The translations under genes and the position numbers were made by a program. 64,000 nucleotides of DNA, taken from assembly GCF_001278035.1 (NCBI RefSeq), contig NZ_CP009452.1, forward strand, positions 281,501 to 345,500, given 5' to 3'. This document shows, piece after piece, positions 35,908-44,654 of the stretch; the stretch's first letter is position 1, and every line of letters begins with the position of its first letter. The notes under the pieces were generated by a model. The model was given only the letters and a program-made list of their open reading frames with translations. It searched no databases and was not told the DNA's origin. This stretch comes from Sphingopyxis sp. 113P3. GTDB taxonomy: Bacteria > Pseudomonadota > Alphaproteobacteria > Sphingomonadales > Sphingomonadaceae.

Positions 35908-37163
35908 AGATCATCGTAATGGGTGCCGGTGTCGTCGGCGTTGCTTCAGCCTGGTATCTTGCCGAGGCGGGGCACGAGGTTGTGCTCGTCGACCGTCAGC
36001 CCGGGCCGGCGCTCGAAACCAGCTTCGCCAATGCGGGCGAGATTTCGCCGGGCTATGCCTCGCCCTGGGCAGCGCCCGGCATTCCGGCAAAGGCTCTTCG
36101 CTGGCTGTTCATGAAACATGCGCCGCTGATCATCGAGCCGCGGCTCGACACGGCGATGCTGCGCTGGACGATCGCCATGCTGCGCAACTGTACCGCCGCG
36201 CGCTACGCGCTCAACAAGAGTCGCATGGTGCGGCTTGCCGAATACAGCCGCGATGAACTCGTCGCGCTGCGCGCCCGGCTGGGGCTCGACTATGACCATC
36301 GCTCGCAGGGCACCCTCCAGCTCTTTCGCACGCAAAAGCAGCTCGACGCGAGCGCCGGCGATATCGCTGTGCTTCGCGACTATGCTGTCCCGTTCGAGCT
36401 GCTTGATCGCAATGGCTGCCTTCGCGCCGAGCCGGGCCTCGCTGCTGCGCGAGATCGCTTCCTTGGCGGGCTTCGGCTCCCGCACGACGAGACCGGCGAC
36501 TGTCATATCTTTACGAGCAAGCTCGCCGCGCTCCTGCCCGCAAAGGGGGGCGAGCTGCGATACAACACGCGGATCGATGGCCTCGAAATGGAGGGAGGAA
36601 AGGTTTCCGCGGTCCATACGTCCGCAGGCGTGCTGCGGGCAGACGCCTATCTGGTCGCTCTCGCCAGCTATTCGCCCGCGCTTTTGCGGCCACTGGGACT
36701 TCGACTTCCCATTTATCCGGTGAAGGGCTACTCGATCACGCTGCCGGTCGCCGATCCCGACTGCGCACCGGTTTCGACCCTGCTCGACGAAAGCCACAAG
36801 ATCGCGATTACCCGGCTTGGGGGCCGTATCCGCGTTGGCGGCATGGCCGAGCTTTCCGGCTTCAATCGCGCGCTCCCGCCACGACGCGAAGGGACGCTGC
36901 GTCATTCGCTGAACGATCTTTTCCCCGGTGCTGCGGTCAATGAAGCGCCGTCCAATTTCTGGAGCGGGCTGCGCCCGATGACGCCCGACAGTACCCCGAT
37001 CGTCGGGAAGACACCGATTGCGAACCTGTTCCTCAACGCCGGGCATGGCACTTTGGGCTGGACGATGGCATGCGGCTCGGGCCGTCTGATTGCCAGCCTC
37101 ATCGGCGGCGAGGTACCGCCGATCGATCCCGAAGGTTTGGGGCTCGACCGCTATTCACTTTAA
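35904..37163 (+). CDS. dadA: D-amino acid dehydrogenase
   Basis: 419 residues. FAD motif [20 protein letters not shown], family blocks [34 protein letters not shown], and C-terminal [18 protein letters not shown]. It oxidises D-alanine to pyruvate and ammonia via the imine, passing electrons to the respiratory chain at the inner membrane. Start overlaps the racemase stop (ATGA); followed after 16 bp by a RidA gene. Confidence 0.94.
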   Translation: MKIIVMGAGVVGVASAWYLAEAGHEVVLVDRQPGPALETSFANAGEISPGYASPWAAPGIPAKALRWLFMKHAPLIIEPRLDTAMLRWTIAMLRNCTAARYALNKSRMVRLAEYSRDELVALRARLGLDYDHRSQGTLQLFRTQKQLDASAGDIAVLRDYAVPFELLDRNGCLRAEPGLAAARDRFLGGLRLPHDETGDCHIFTSKLAALLPAKGGELRYNTRIDGLEMEGGKVSAVHTSAGVLRADAYLVALASYSPALLRPLGLRLPIYPVKGYSITLPVADPDCAPVSTLLDESHKIAITRLGGRIRVGGMAELSGFNRALPPRREGTLRHSLNDLFPGAAVNEAPSNFWSGLRPMTPDSTPIVGKTPIANLFLNAGHGTLGWTMACGSGRLIASLIGGEVPPIDPEGLGLDRYSL

Positions 37164-37179
37164 CCCAGGGGAGATTGTC

Positions 37180-37527
37180 ATGAGTATCGAGCGCCTTCAT
37201 TCGGGTTCGCGCATGAGCCAAGCCGTTATCCATAACGGTATCGTGTACCTCGCGGGCCAGGTTGGCGCGCCGGGCGAGGATGCAGCCAGTCAGACCCGCG
37301 CCGTGCTCGCGCAGGTCGACAGCCTGCTCGCCGAAGCGGGCACCGACAGGTCGCGGTTATTGACCGCGATGATCTGGCTCGCCGACATGGCCGACTTCGG
37401 CGCGATGAACAGCGTATGGGAAGAGTGGTTGGGCGGCGCCGGCGCGCCGACCCGCGCGACCGGCGAGGTTCGCCTCGCGACCCCCGACTATAAGGTCGAG
37501 ATCATCGTCACCGCGGCCTTGCCCTGA
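37180..37527 (+). CDS. RidA/YjgF-family enamine/imine deaminase
   Basis: 115 residues. Family blocks: IVYLAGQVG, QTRAVLAQVDSLLAEAGTDRS and a C-terminal strand VRLATPDYKVEIIVTAAL. RidA proteins hydrolyse reactive imines and enamines. Directly after dadA it should speed release of pyruvate and ammonia from the imino acid produced by DadA. AGGGGA provides the ribosome binding site. Last gene of the alanine-catabolic operon. Confidence 0.88.
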   Translation: MSIERLHSGSRMSQAVIHNGIVYLAGQVGAPGEDAASQTRAVLAQVDSLLAEAGTDRSRLLTAMIWLADMADFGAMNSVWEEWLGGAGAPTRATGEVRLATPDYKVEIIVTAALP

Positions 37528-37551
37528 GCAAGTTCGGGGCGCGGCGGGTGA

Positions 37552-38010
37552 TTACAGCATATATTTCATGCGAATTGCCTGCCGCGTCTCGCCGTCGAGG
37601 GCAAAGCTGGCCGCTCTGAAGCTTGGCGGGCCCACGGTGATCGCAGGATTGCGCGAAAATCCGAAGCCCTCCTTTGGCAGGAACAGGGCCTTGTCCATCC
37701 GGTTGTTCCCATTCTCGTCGTGGACTACGGCGATCGCATAGGTGCCATTGGCGGGCGCCTCGATGACGAAATCCGCCGCGGCCCCGGCCTTTACCGCCAT
37801 CCGTACCGCGCCTTTGTCATCGCTGCAGTCGGGAAATGCCTTGGGGTTCGTGGTCAGGCAGACGAGCAACTGGCCTTTCGTGCTGCGCAGCCCGGTCACG
37901 CTGACTTCAACGCTCGGCGGGGCTGCGCTCGCGCCGATCAGGAGTGGCCAGAGAGCCAAGCCCGATATCCGTGCCGCACATTTTGTCCCAGAAGCGAAAA
38001 TAGAGCCCAT
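37552..38010 (-). CDS. DUF2141 exported protein
   Basis: 152 residues. GGGGA just before the ATG at 38008-38010 supports this start, although it overlaps the hydroxylase gene by about 100 bp. Signal sequence (ALWPLLIGASA), then the DUF2141 pattern: SVTGLRSTKGQLLVCL, APANGTYAIAVVHDENGNN and GFGFSRNP. The family is common in sphingomonads and often sits near carotenoid or hydroxylase genes; its function is not established. Last gene of the GNAT-hydroxylase operon. Confidence 0.8.
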   Translation of the reverse strand: MGSIFASGTKCAARISGLALWPLLIGASAAPPSVEVSVTGLRSTKGQLLVCLTTNPKAFPDCSDDKGAVRMAVKAGAAADFVIEAPANGTYAIAVVHDENGNNRMDKALFLPKEGFGFSRNPAITVGPPSFRAASFALDGETRQAIRMKYML

Positions 38011-38665
38011 AATTTCCCCGATAGACCGCGTGGTGGGCCTCATGATGCGTCGCGGTTATCAGCCAGCGCCCCGCGCGTCCATGCACCAGTGCGCCGGGCG
38101 CGATTTCCCACCCCATATGATTGGTCACGCCCATCAGCGTCATGATGGCAAGGACGAGGCCGAGCACGGCCACATGGACCGGGATGACGAAGACCAGCGC
38201 TGGTATGACGACAGCGCCGGTAATCGCCTCAAGGGGATGAAAGCTCATCGCGGCCCATGCCGTCGGAGGACGGCTTGCGTGGTGTACCGCATGCGCCCGG
38301 CGGAACAGCCAGGGACGGTGCATCGCCCGGTGCGTCCAATAGAACCAGGCGTCGTGTATCAGCAGGAAGGCGAGCAGGCTCAAGGGCAAATACCAGAGCG
38401 GATAGGTGGCAGCATCAGTGTAGATGCGCGTCCAGCCCCGTGCCTGCCAGCCCCAGGCAACAAGACCAGCGGGGACGCCATAGATGGCGGCGCTCGCAAG
38501 GCTCCAGCCGATTTCGCGCCGGATCTGCAGTTCCAGTCCGCGATAGAGGCCCGGGTGCCGAAGCCGCGTTGCCAGGGCAAAGGCGCCGCTCGAGAGCAGA
38601 TAGCGGCCCCCGACGATCAGCGTCATCGCAAGCGCCGAGAGCGCGATCGCGGCTGCCGCGCTCAT
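37907..38665 (-). CDS. membrane fatty-acid-hydroxylase superfamily protein, candidate carotenoid ring hydroxylase
   Basis: 252 residues, four or more membrane helices. The eight-histidine di-iron motif is complete: HDAWFYWTHRAMH, HAVHHASRPP, and HHEAHHAVYRGNYG. It is longer than typical CrtZ beta-carotene hydroxylases and looks more like the sterol-desaturase branch. Position beside crtY-crtI-crtB suggests hydroxylation of carotenoid rings, perhaps the 2,2' position as in CrtG of nostoxanthin-making sphingomonads; this is inference. Start overlaps the GNAT stop (ATGA). Confidence 0.75.
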   Translation of the reverse strand: MSAAAAIALSALAMTLIVGGRYLLSSGAFALATRLRHPGLYRGLELQIRREIGWSLASAAIYGVPAGLVAWGWQARGWTRIYTDAATYPLWYLPLSLLAFLLIHDAWFYWTHRAMHRPWLFRRAHAVHHASRPPTAWAAMSFHPLEAITGAVVIPALVFVIPVHVAVLGLVLAIMTLMGVTNHMGWEIAPGALVHGRAGRWLITATHHEAHHAVYRGNYGLYFRFWDKMCGTDIGLGSLATPDRRERSPAER

Positions 38666-39189
38666 TGGGGCGGGCTCGCCGTGCCGACGCCGAGCGCGCG
38701 CTGCATATAGACGGTGTCGAGCCAGCGCCCATGCTTCCACCCCATCCCGGTGAGGCGCCCTGCGTGCGCAAAGCCGCAGGCAGCGTGGAGGGCGACCGAG
38801 GCGGGCTCGCCGCCGCCGATCACCGCGACCATCGTGCGGAACCCTGCCGCTGCGGCCGCTGTCAAGAGCGCGCCGAGAAGCGTGCGGCCGATGCCGCAGC
38901 CCTGCTGCGACGGTGCAACATAGATACTATCCTCGCACGCCCAGGCGTAGGCAGCGCGCGGGCGGAATTGGCTGGCATAGGCAAAGCCCACGACATCGCC
39001 GTCAGCCGTGCGCGCGGCGAGAAAGGGCCAGCCTTTCGCATGATGCTCCGAGATCAGCGCGGCCGTCGCGACGACGCTGCGCGGTTCAACGTCGTAGGTC
39101 GCGGTGCCGCGCGCGACATGATGCGCATAGATGGATGCGATGGCCCGGGCATCGGCGGGCGCGGCAGGTTCGATGCAGAGGGCAGGCAT
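38662..39189 (-). CDS. GNAT-family N-acetyltransferase (phosphinothricin acetyltransferase-like)
   Basis: 175 residues from ATG at 39187-39189. PAT-like pattern: ADARAIASIYAHHV, GFAYASQFRPRAAYAW, acetyl-CoA loop QGCGIGRTLLGALL, and SVALHAACGFAHAGRL. The open frame extends far upstream, but that part is antisense to crtY. First gene of a three-gene operon divergent from crtY. PAT-like acetyltransferases act on small amines or amino-acid analogues; the natural substrate here is unknown. Confidence 0.82.
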   Translation of the reverse strand: MPALCIEPAAPADARAIASIYAHHVARGTATYDVEPRSVVATAALISEHHAKGWPFLAARTADGDVVGFAYASQFRPRAAYAWACEDSIYVAPSQQGCGIGRTLLGALLTAAAAAGFRTMVAVIGGGEPASVALHAACGFAHAGRLTGMGWKHGRWLDTVYMQRALGVGTASPPQ

Positions 39190-39291
39190 AGACACGGGTG
39201 GATTTTGCAGCAAGCCGCGTCGAAAGTCATCTGCGCCGAATAGCGCGCCATTGGCCTTCCCCCCGCTCGCATGCTCGGCTAGGCCCGTCGC

Positions 39292-40452
39292 ATGACCAGC
39301 ACCCCGTCCTCGCGCTGTGACATTGCCATCGTCGGGGGCGGGCTGGCGGGCGGGCTTGCGGCGCTCGCGCTCGCAGCAAAGCGTCCCGAGCTTGACGTGC
39401 GGCTGGTCGAGGCGGGGCCGGTCGGGGGCAATCATATCTGGTCCTTCTTCGACAGCGACATCGCCAAGCGCGATCGCTGGCTCGTCGCGCCGCTCGTCCG
39501 CTACCACTGGCCGGCCTATCATGTCCGCTTTCCTGCCTATCACCGCACTTTGCGCATGGGGTACAAGAGCGTGACCAGCGAGGCATTGGCAGAGGCGATC
39601 GAAACGGCGCTGCCCGCGGGACACCTGATCGCCGATCGTGCGCTCCATGTCGCGACCGACCATGTGCTGCTTGCTGCGGGCGGACGGCTCGATGCGCGCC
39701 ATGTCATCGACGCGCGCGGGGCGGCAAGCAATGGATCGGGGCTGAGCTGCGGCTGGCAGAAGTTTGTTGGACAGACGCTCCGCGTGAAGGGCGGGCACGG
39801 GCTTGCCCAGCCGGTCGTGATGGACGCCGCCGTTGAGCAACTCGAGGGCTATCGCTTCGTCTATCTCCTGCCGCTCGACGCCGAGACAATCTTTGTAGAG
39901 GATACTTATTACAGCGATACGCCCGACCTTGATGTCGTGGCGGTCCGGGACCGCATCCGGACCTATGCAGCAGCGCAGGGGTGGAAGATCTCGAAAAAAG
40001 CGCTACGCGAGGAGACCGGCGTCCTGCCGGTGGTGATCGCGGGCGACTTCGATCGCTATTGGCCGCCGTCGGACCGCACCGCGCGGATCGGCGTGCGGGC
40101 CGGCGCCTTTCACGCCACGACCGGCTATTCGTTGCCCGATGCAGTGCGCACCGCGGCGGCGCTTCCCGCGCTCATCGGTCCCGATCTGCCAGCCACGCTG
40201 CGTGAACGCGCGGCGACAGGTTGGCGGCGCCAGCGTTTCTATCGGATGCTCGACGCGATGCTCTTTCGGGCGGCCGAGCCCGGCGCACGCTATCGCATCT
40301 TCGAGCGCTTCTACCGGCTTCCCTCGGGGCTGATCGCGCGCTTTTATGCGGGCCGATCGCGGCCCGCCGACAAGCTGCGCCTGCTAGCCGGAAAGCCACC
40401 GGTTTCCGTTGGCCGCGCAATCGCCGCGCTGCGGCGCTTCGACTGGAAATGA
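39292..40452 (+). CDS. crtY: lycopene beta-cyclase
   Basis: 386 residues. N-terminal nucleotide-binding motif DIAIVGGGLAGGLAALALAA, GGNHIWSFFDSDI near residue 45, CrtY blocks GYRFVYLLPLDAETIFVEDT and FHATTGYSLPDAVRTA. It forms beta rings at the ends of lycopene. First gene of the carotenoid operon; its stop overlaps the crtI start (ATGA). The 100-bp gap upstream is shared with the divergent GNAT operon. Confidence 0.93.
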   Translation: MTSTPSSRCDIAIVGGGLAGGLAALALAAKRPELDVRLVEAGPVGGNHIWSFFDSDIAKRDRWLVAPLVRYHWPAYHVRFPAYHRTLRMGYKSVTSEALAEAIETALPAGHLIADRALHVATDHVLLAAGGRLDARHVIDARGAASNGSGLSCGWQKFVGQTLRVKGGHGLAQPVVMDAAVEQLEGYRFVYLLPLDAETIFVEDTYYSDTPDLDVVAVRDRIRTYAAAQGWKISKKALREETGVLPVVIAGDFDRYWPPSDRTARIGVRAGAFHATTGYSLPDAVRTAAALPALIGPDLPATLRERAATGWRRQRFYRMLDAMLFRAAEPGARYRIFERFYRLPSGLIARFYAGRSRPADKLRLLAGKPPVSVGRAIAALRRFDWK

Positions 40453-41924
40453 CGCAAACCGCCATTGTGATCGGTGCGGGCTTCGGCGGCCTTGCGCTTG
40501 CCATCCGCCTCCAGTCGGCGGGGGTGTCGACCACCATCATCGAGGCACGCGATGGGCCGGGCGGGCGCGCCTATCATTGGCGGCGAGAGGGATATATTTT
40601 CGACGCGGGGCCGACCGTCATCACCGATCCGCCGTGTCTTGAGGAATTATGGGCGCTGAGCGGGCAGCAAATGGCCGGAGACGTTGAACTCCTACCCGTC
40701 GCCCCCTTCTATCGCCTCGACTGGCCCGACGGGTCGCGGTTCGACTATTCGAACGACGAGCCGGCGCTCCGTGCACAGATCGCGAGGCTCAATGCCGCCG
40801 ACATCGCCGGCTACGAGCGGTTCCTTGAATATGCGAAAGGCGTGCATCGCGAGGGCTATGTGAAGCTTGGCTCGGCCGCCTTTCTCGACTTCGCCTCGAT
40901 GCTCCGCGCTGCCCCTGCACTGATGCGATATCAGGCCTGGCGCAGCGTCTATTCGGTGGTCTCATCCTTTGTCCGCGACGAGCGGCTGCGGCAGGCGCTG
41001 TCGTTCCATACGCTGCTCGTTGGCGGCAATCCGATGACCACGAGCGCGATCTACGCGCTGATCCACACGATCGAGAAGCAGGGCGGTGTCTGGTGGGCGC
41101 GCGGCGGGACCAACGCGCTGGTCAGCGGGATGGTACGGCTCTTCGAAAGGTTGGGCGGTACGCTTCGCCTCGCCGATGCGGTGGCGAGAATCGAAACGCA
41201 GGGCGACCGCGCGAGCGGCGTCGTCACGCAGAGCGGCTGGCGGGCAGCCGCCGATATGGTCGCCTCCAATGGGGACCTGATGCACAGCTATCGCGACCTG
41301 CTCGGCCACAGGCGCGGCGCCATCGTTGCAAGAGGTCTCGCGAAAAAGCGCTGGTCACCCTCGCTGTTCGTCGTCCATTTCGGCGTAAGAGGCGATTACC
41401 CCGATATTGCGCACCACAGCATCCTCTTCGGGCCACGCTACAAGGGGCTGCTCGACGACATCTACCGGCATGGGAGGGTGCCTGACGACTTTTCGCTCTA
41501 CCTTCATCATCCCAGTGCGACCGATCCGGGAATGGCGCCCCCCGGGCATGCCACTTTCTATGCGCTCGCCCCGGTTGCGCATCTTGGAAAAGCGCCCGCA
41601 GACTGGGACGGGGCGTTCGGGAAGCGTTTTGCCGACGCCGTGCTCGCGGAGGTCGAACGGCGCGTGCTGCCAGGGCTGCGCGACAATCTGGTGACCCGGT
41701 TTCACTATACGCCGCGCGATTTCGAAGCAGACCTTGCTGCACACCTTGGCAGCGCTTTCAGCCTTGAGCCGTTGCTGCGGCAGAGCGCCTATTTTCGCGC
41801 CCACAACCGCGATGACCATATTTCGAATCTTTACTTCGTCGGCGCGGGGACGCATCCCGGCGCTGGAATTCCCGGGGTGGTCGGCAGTGCCAAGGCGACG
41901 GCCGCCCTGATGCTGAACATATAG
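40449..41924 (+). CDS. crtI: phytoene desaturase
   Basis: 491 residues. FAD motif AIVIGAGFGGLALAIRLQSA, GGRAYHWRREGYIFDAGPTV, and the C-terminal carotenoid-desaturase signature NLYFVGAGTHPGAGIPGVV. It introduces the double bonds turning phytoene into lycopene. The open frame extends upstream into crtY, but the ATG at 40449 gives the standard N-terminus and a 4-bp overlap. Confidence 0.95.
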   Translation: MTQTAIVIGAGFGGLALAIRLQSAGVSTTIIEARDGPGGRAYHWRREGYIFDAGPTVITDPPCLEELWALSGQQMAGDVELLPVAPFYRLDWPDGSRFDYSNDEPALRAQIARLNAADIAGYERFLEYAKGVHREGYVKLGSAAFLDFASMLRAAPALMRYQAWRSVYSVVSSFVRDERLRQALSFHTLLVGGNPMTTSAIYALIHTIEKQGGVWWARGGTNALVSGMVRLFERLGGTLRLADAVARIETQGDRASGVVTQSGWRAAADMVASNGDLMHSYRDLLGHRRGAIVARGLAKKRWSPSLFVVHFGVRGDYPDIAHHSILFGPRYKGLLDDIYRHGRVPDDFSLYLHHPSATDPGMAPPGHATFYALAPVAHLGKAPADWDGAFGKRFADAVLAEVERRVLPGLRDNLVTRFHYTPRDFEADLAAHLGSAFSLEPLLRQSAYFRAHNRDDHISNLYFVGAGTHPGAGIPGVVGSAKATAALMLNI

Positions 41925-41959
41925 TTCCGTTCGCGCCGCGAGCGGGTAAGGATAGACCT

Positions 41960-42541
41960 ATGAAACGCCTCGCCGTCTATTGCGGGTCCGCGACCCCGGC
42001 CGACCCCGTCTATATCGAAACCGCCCGCCATGTCGGCCGCACCTTGGCGAGTCGCGGGATCGGCGTCGTGTACGGCGGCGGCCGCCTCGGGCTGATGGGA
42101 GCGGTCGCGGATTCGGCGCTCGAAGCCGGCGGCGAGGTGATCGGCGTAATCCCCGACGCGCTGGTCGGCACCGAAGTTGCGCACCGCGGCGTCACGGAGC
42201 TCCACGTCGTCTCGGGGATGCACGAGCGCAAGCGCATGTTCACCGATCTCGCCGACGGCTTCCTCACCATCCCGGGCGGCGTCGGGACGATGGACGAGCT
42301 GTGGGAGGCGATCAGCTGGGCGCAGCTTGGTTACCACGCCAAGCCCGTGGGCCTGCTCAACGCTGCGGGCTTCTACAACAATCTGATCGCCTTCAACCGC
42401 CGAATGATCGAAACCGGGTTCATCCGCCCAGCGCATGCGGGCATCCTGATTGTCGATGCCGGGATCGACGAGCTGCTCGACAAGATGGAGGGCTATCAGC
42501 CGCACGAGCCAATTTTCGCGATGAAGGCCGACGATCTTTGA
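41960..42541 (+). CDS. LOG-family (TIGR00730) nucleoside 5'-monophosphate phosphoribohydrolase
   Basis: 193 residues. Diagnostic GGGRLGLMGAVAD and PGGVGTMDELWEA motifs, plus MHERKRMF. LOG proteins release the base from cytokinin riboside monophosphates or AMP; many bacterial ones were formerly called lysine decarboxylases. It sits between crtI and crtB, overlapping the crtB start by one base, so it is firmly embedded in the carotenoid operon. A role in carotenoid synthesis is not known. Confidence 0.9.
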   Translation: MKRLAVYCGSATPADPVYIETARHVGRTLASRGIGVVYGGGRLGLMGAVADSALEAGGEVIGVIPDALVGTEVAHRGVTELHVVSGMHERKRMFTDLADGFLTIPGGVGTMDELWEAISWAQLGYHAKPVGLLNAAGFYNNLIAFNRRMIETGFIRPAHAGILIVDAGIDELLDKMEGYQPHEPIFAMKADDL

Positions 42542-43500
42542 TGAGCGAAGCGGGGGGCTATGATGCCCAGGCCCTGCACGGCTTCGCGCACGACAGCATT
42601 GCGCAGGGCTCCAAAAGCTTTGCGCTCGCGAGCCAGCTGTTCGACCGGATCACGCGCGAGAGGGTGTGGTTGCTCTACGCCTGGTGCCGCGCCGCGGACG
42701 ACCTGGTCGATGGGCAGGATCATGGCGGGCCGATGGGAGTGGGGCACGACGCCCAGGCGGCGCTGGCGCGCATCCGCGCGCTGACCGACCGCGCCTTTGC
42801 GGGCGAACCCACCGGCGAAGCCGCGTTCGATGCGCTCGGCCTTTTGCTTACCGAAATTGTCATTCCCCGCGCCGTTATCGACGACATCATCGCGGGCTTT
42901 GAACTCGACGCCGACGATTGGAGGCCGCGCAGCGAGGCGGACCTCCTCCGCTATGCCTATCATGTCGCAGGCGCGGTGGGCGTCGCAATGGCGCATGTAA
43001 TGGGAATTGATCCTGCGGACGAGACGACGCTCGACCGCGCATCGGACCTTGGCATCGCTTTTCAGCTCGCCAATATCGCGCGCGACATCGCCGAGGATGC
43101 CGCCGCCGACCGCTGCTACCTGCCCGACGAGTGGCTCGCCGAACTCGACATTCCGCCCGGCCAGCACATGCACCCTGCCTTTCGTTCGCGGCTCAGCGTG
43201 ATGGCGAAATGGCTCGCCGAGATGGCGGAAGAATATGAGGCGTCGGCGCGCTGGGGCGCGCGCAAGCTCAGGCCGCGAAGCCGCTGGGCGGTGCTCGCCG
43301 CGACCGGCATCTATGGCGACATCGCACGCGAGGTCCGCCGCCGCGGCGACCATGCCTGGGACCACCGCGCGTCGAGCTCGCTTGCCGCCAAGCTCGGCTG
43401 GGTGGCGCGCGCCGGCTGGTCGGTCCTGCGCCGCCCGCCGCAGCGGCGGATCAGTCGCGAAGGGCTGTGGACGCGGTCACGGACGGAGAAAGGGACATGA
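42541..43500 (+). CDS. crtB: phytoene synthase
   Basis: 319 residues. Trans-prenyl-transferase aspartate-rich motifs: CRAADDLVDGQD (about residue 50) and LANIARDIAEDAAADRCYLP (about residues 177-196). SFALASQLFDRITRERVW is the usual N-terminal block. It condenses two geranylgeranyl diphosphates to phytoene. The C-terminus is extended by a basic tail (RRPPQRRIS). Start shares one base with the preceding stop; stop overlaps the pnuC start. Confidence 0.94.
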   Translation: MSEAGGYDAQALHGFAHDSIAQGSKSFALASQLFDRITRERVWLLYAWCRAADDLVDGQDHGGPMGVGHDAQAALARIRALTDRAFAGEPTGEAAFDALGLLLTEIVIPRAVIDDIIAGFELDADDWRPRSEADLLRYAYHVAGAVGVAMAHVMGIDPADETTLDRASDLGIAFQLANIARDIAEDAAADRCYLPDEWLAELDIPPGQHMHPAFRSRLSVMAKWLAEMAEEYEASARWGARKLRPRSRWAVLAATGIYGDIAREVRRRGDHAWDHRASSSLAAKLGWVARAGWSVLRRPPQRRISREGLWTRSRTEKGT

Positions 43501-44066
43501 GCGAGCTCGAGTGGCTGGCGGCAGCGTTGGTGCTGATCAATGTGGCCTTGGTCGCGCGGCGGAGCATATGGAATTACCCCTTCGCGCTCGTAGCGGTCAG
43601 CCTCTATGCAATCGTGTTCTTCGAGGCGAAACTCTACAGCGACATGCTGCTCCAGGGCTTTTTCTTCGCGCTCAATATCTATGGGTGGTGGAACTGGCTG
43701 CGCGCGAAGGAGGAAAAGGGCGTCCCGGTCGGATGGCTCGCGCGCCGCGACCGCCAATTCTGGATGATCGCGACAATCGCGGCGTGGGCCGCATGGAGCG
43801 CCATGATGCAGCGCTTCACCGATGCAGCGGCCCCCTGGGCCGATGGCGGCATTGCGATGGCGAGCATCGCGGCGCAAGCCTTGCTTGCACGGCGCCGCGT
43901 CGAAAGCTGGTGGCTGTGGATTCTGGTCGATCTGATCGCGGTGCCCCTCTTCGCATGGCGGGGCCTCTATGCGACGAGCGCGGTCTATGTCGTGCTGCTC
44001 GGCATTTCGATAGCGGGGCTGGCCCAATGGCGCCGCGCCGCGGCGGACGGGACGCTTCTGGCATGA
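43497..44066 (+). CDS. pnuC: nicotinamide riboside transporter
   Basis: 189 residues with about seven hydrophobic segments. PnuC features: RRSIWNYPFALVAVSLYAIVF (in pieces), SDMLLQGFFFALNIYGWWNW, ARRRVESWWLWILVD and GLYATSAVYVVLLG. Imports nicotinamide riboside by facilitated diffusion. It overlaps crtB upstream and the NadR-like kinase downstream, which would trap the substrate by phosphorylation. Confidence 0.92.
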   Translation: MSELEWLAAALVLINVALVARRSIWNYPFALVAVSLYAIVFFEAKLYSDMLLQGFFFALNIYGWWNWLRAKEEKGVPVGWLARRDRQFWMIATIAAWAAWSAMMQRFTDAAAPWADGGIAMASIAAQALLARRRVESWWLWILVDLIAVPLFAWRGLYATSAVYVVLLGISIAGLAQWRRAAADGTLLA

Positions 44067-44581
44067 CGCGGCACATCTGCCTCCATGGCGCCGAAAGCAC
44101 CGGAAAGTCGACGCTCGCCCCGCGCATTTCGGCCCGGCTCGGCGCGGTCGTCGTGCCCGAATATGGCCGTCTCTATGCCGAGGCGAACGGCACCGCGTTC
44201 GAGGAGGCGGATCTGCTCGCGATCTTCGATGGCCATGTCGCAGCGACCCGCGCGGCGCGGGCGGAGCGTCCCGAGTGGCTGATCTCTGATACCGACCCAT
44301 TAATGACGCAGGCATGGGCAATCATGTTGCTCGGTCGCCGCCTGCCGGCGATCGATGCATGGCAGGATACCGCTGACTTCTACCTCGTTCCCGCGATGGA
44401 CCTGCCATGGAGGGAGGATGGCACCCGTCTTTTCGGGAGCGTCGCGGACCGGCGGCGGTTCATGGAAGTGGCAATCGGCGAGCTCGATCGCAGGACGCTC
44501 CCCTGGGCCTGGGTCGAGGGCGAAGGGGACGCCCGGCTCGAAAGCGCGCTGGCGGCGCTCAGGGCCGGAGGACTGGGATAG
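44063..44581 (+). CDS. NadR-like ribosylnicotinamide kinase
   Basis: 172 residues. P-loop HGAESTGKSTLAPRI (residues about 8-22), YGRLYAEANG, and LISDTDPLMTQAWAIMLLG as the Walker-B-like region. Corresponds to the C-terminal kinase domain of NadR without the regulator and adenylyltransferase domains. Phosphorylates nicotinamide riboside brought in by PnuC. Overlaps pnuC by 4 bp; last gene of the operon. Confidence 0.88.
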   Translation: MTRHICLHGAESTGKSTLAPRISARLGAVVVPEYGRLYAEANGTAFEEADLLAIFDGHVAATRAARAERPEWLISDTDPLMTQAWAIMLLGRRLPAIDAWQDTADFYLVPAMDLPWREDGTRLFGSVADRRRFMEVAIGELDRRTLPWAWVEGEGDARLESALAALRAGGLG

Positions 44582-44654
44582 CGGACAGGTCTAAGAGGGG
44601 CCGAACGGGGTGGTTCGCTTTTCCGCGGGGACCCAGGAAAGACCCTTATTGCCG

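Noticed and set aside
35946..37046. 366-codon minus-strand frame
   Set aside because: Antisense to dadA, whose protein signature is unambiguous.
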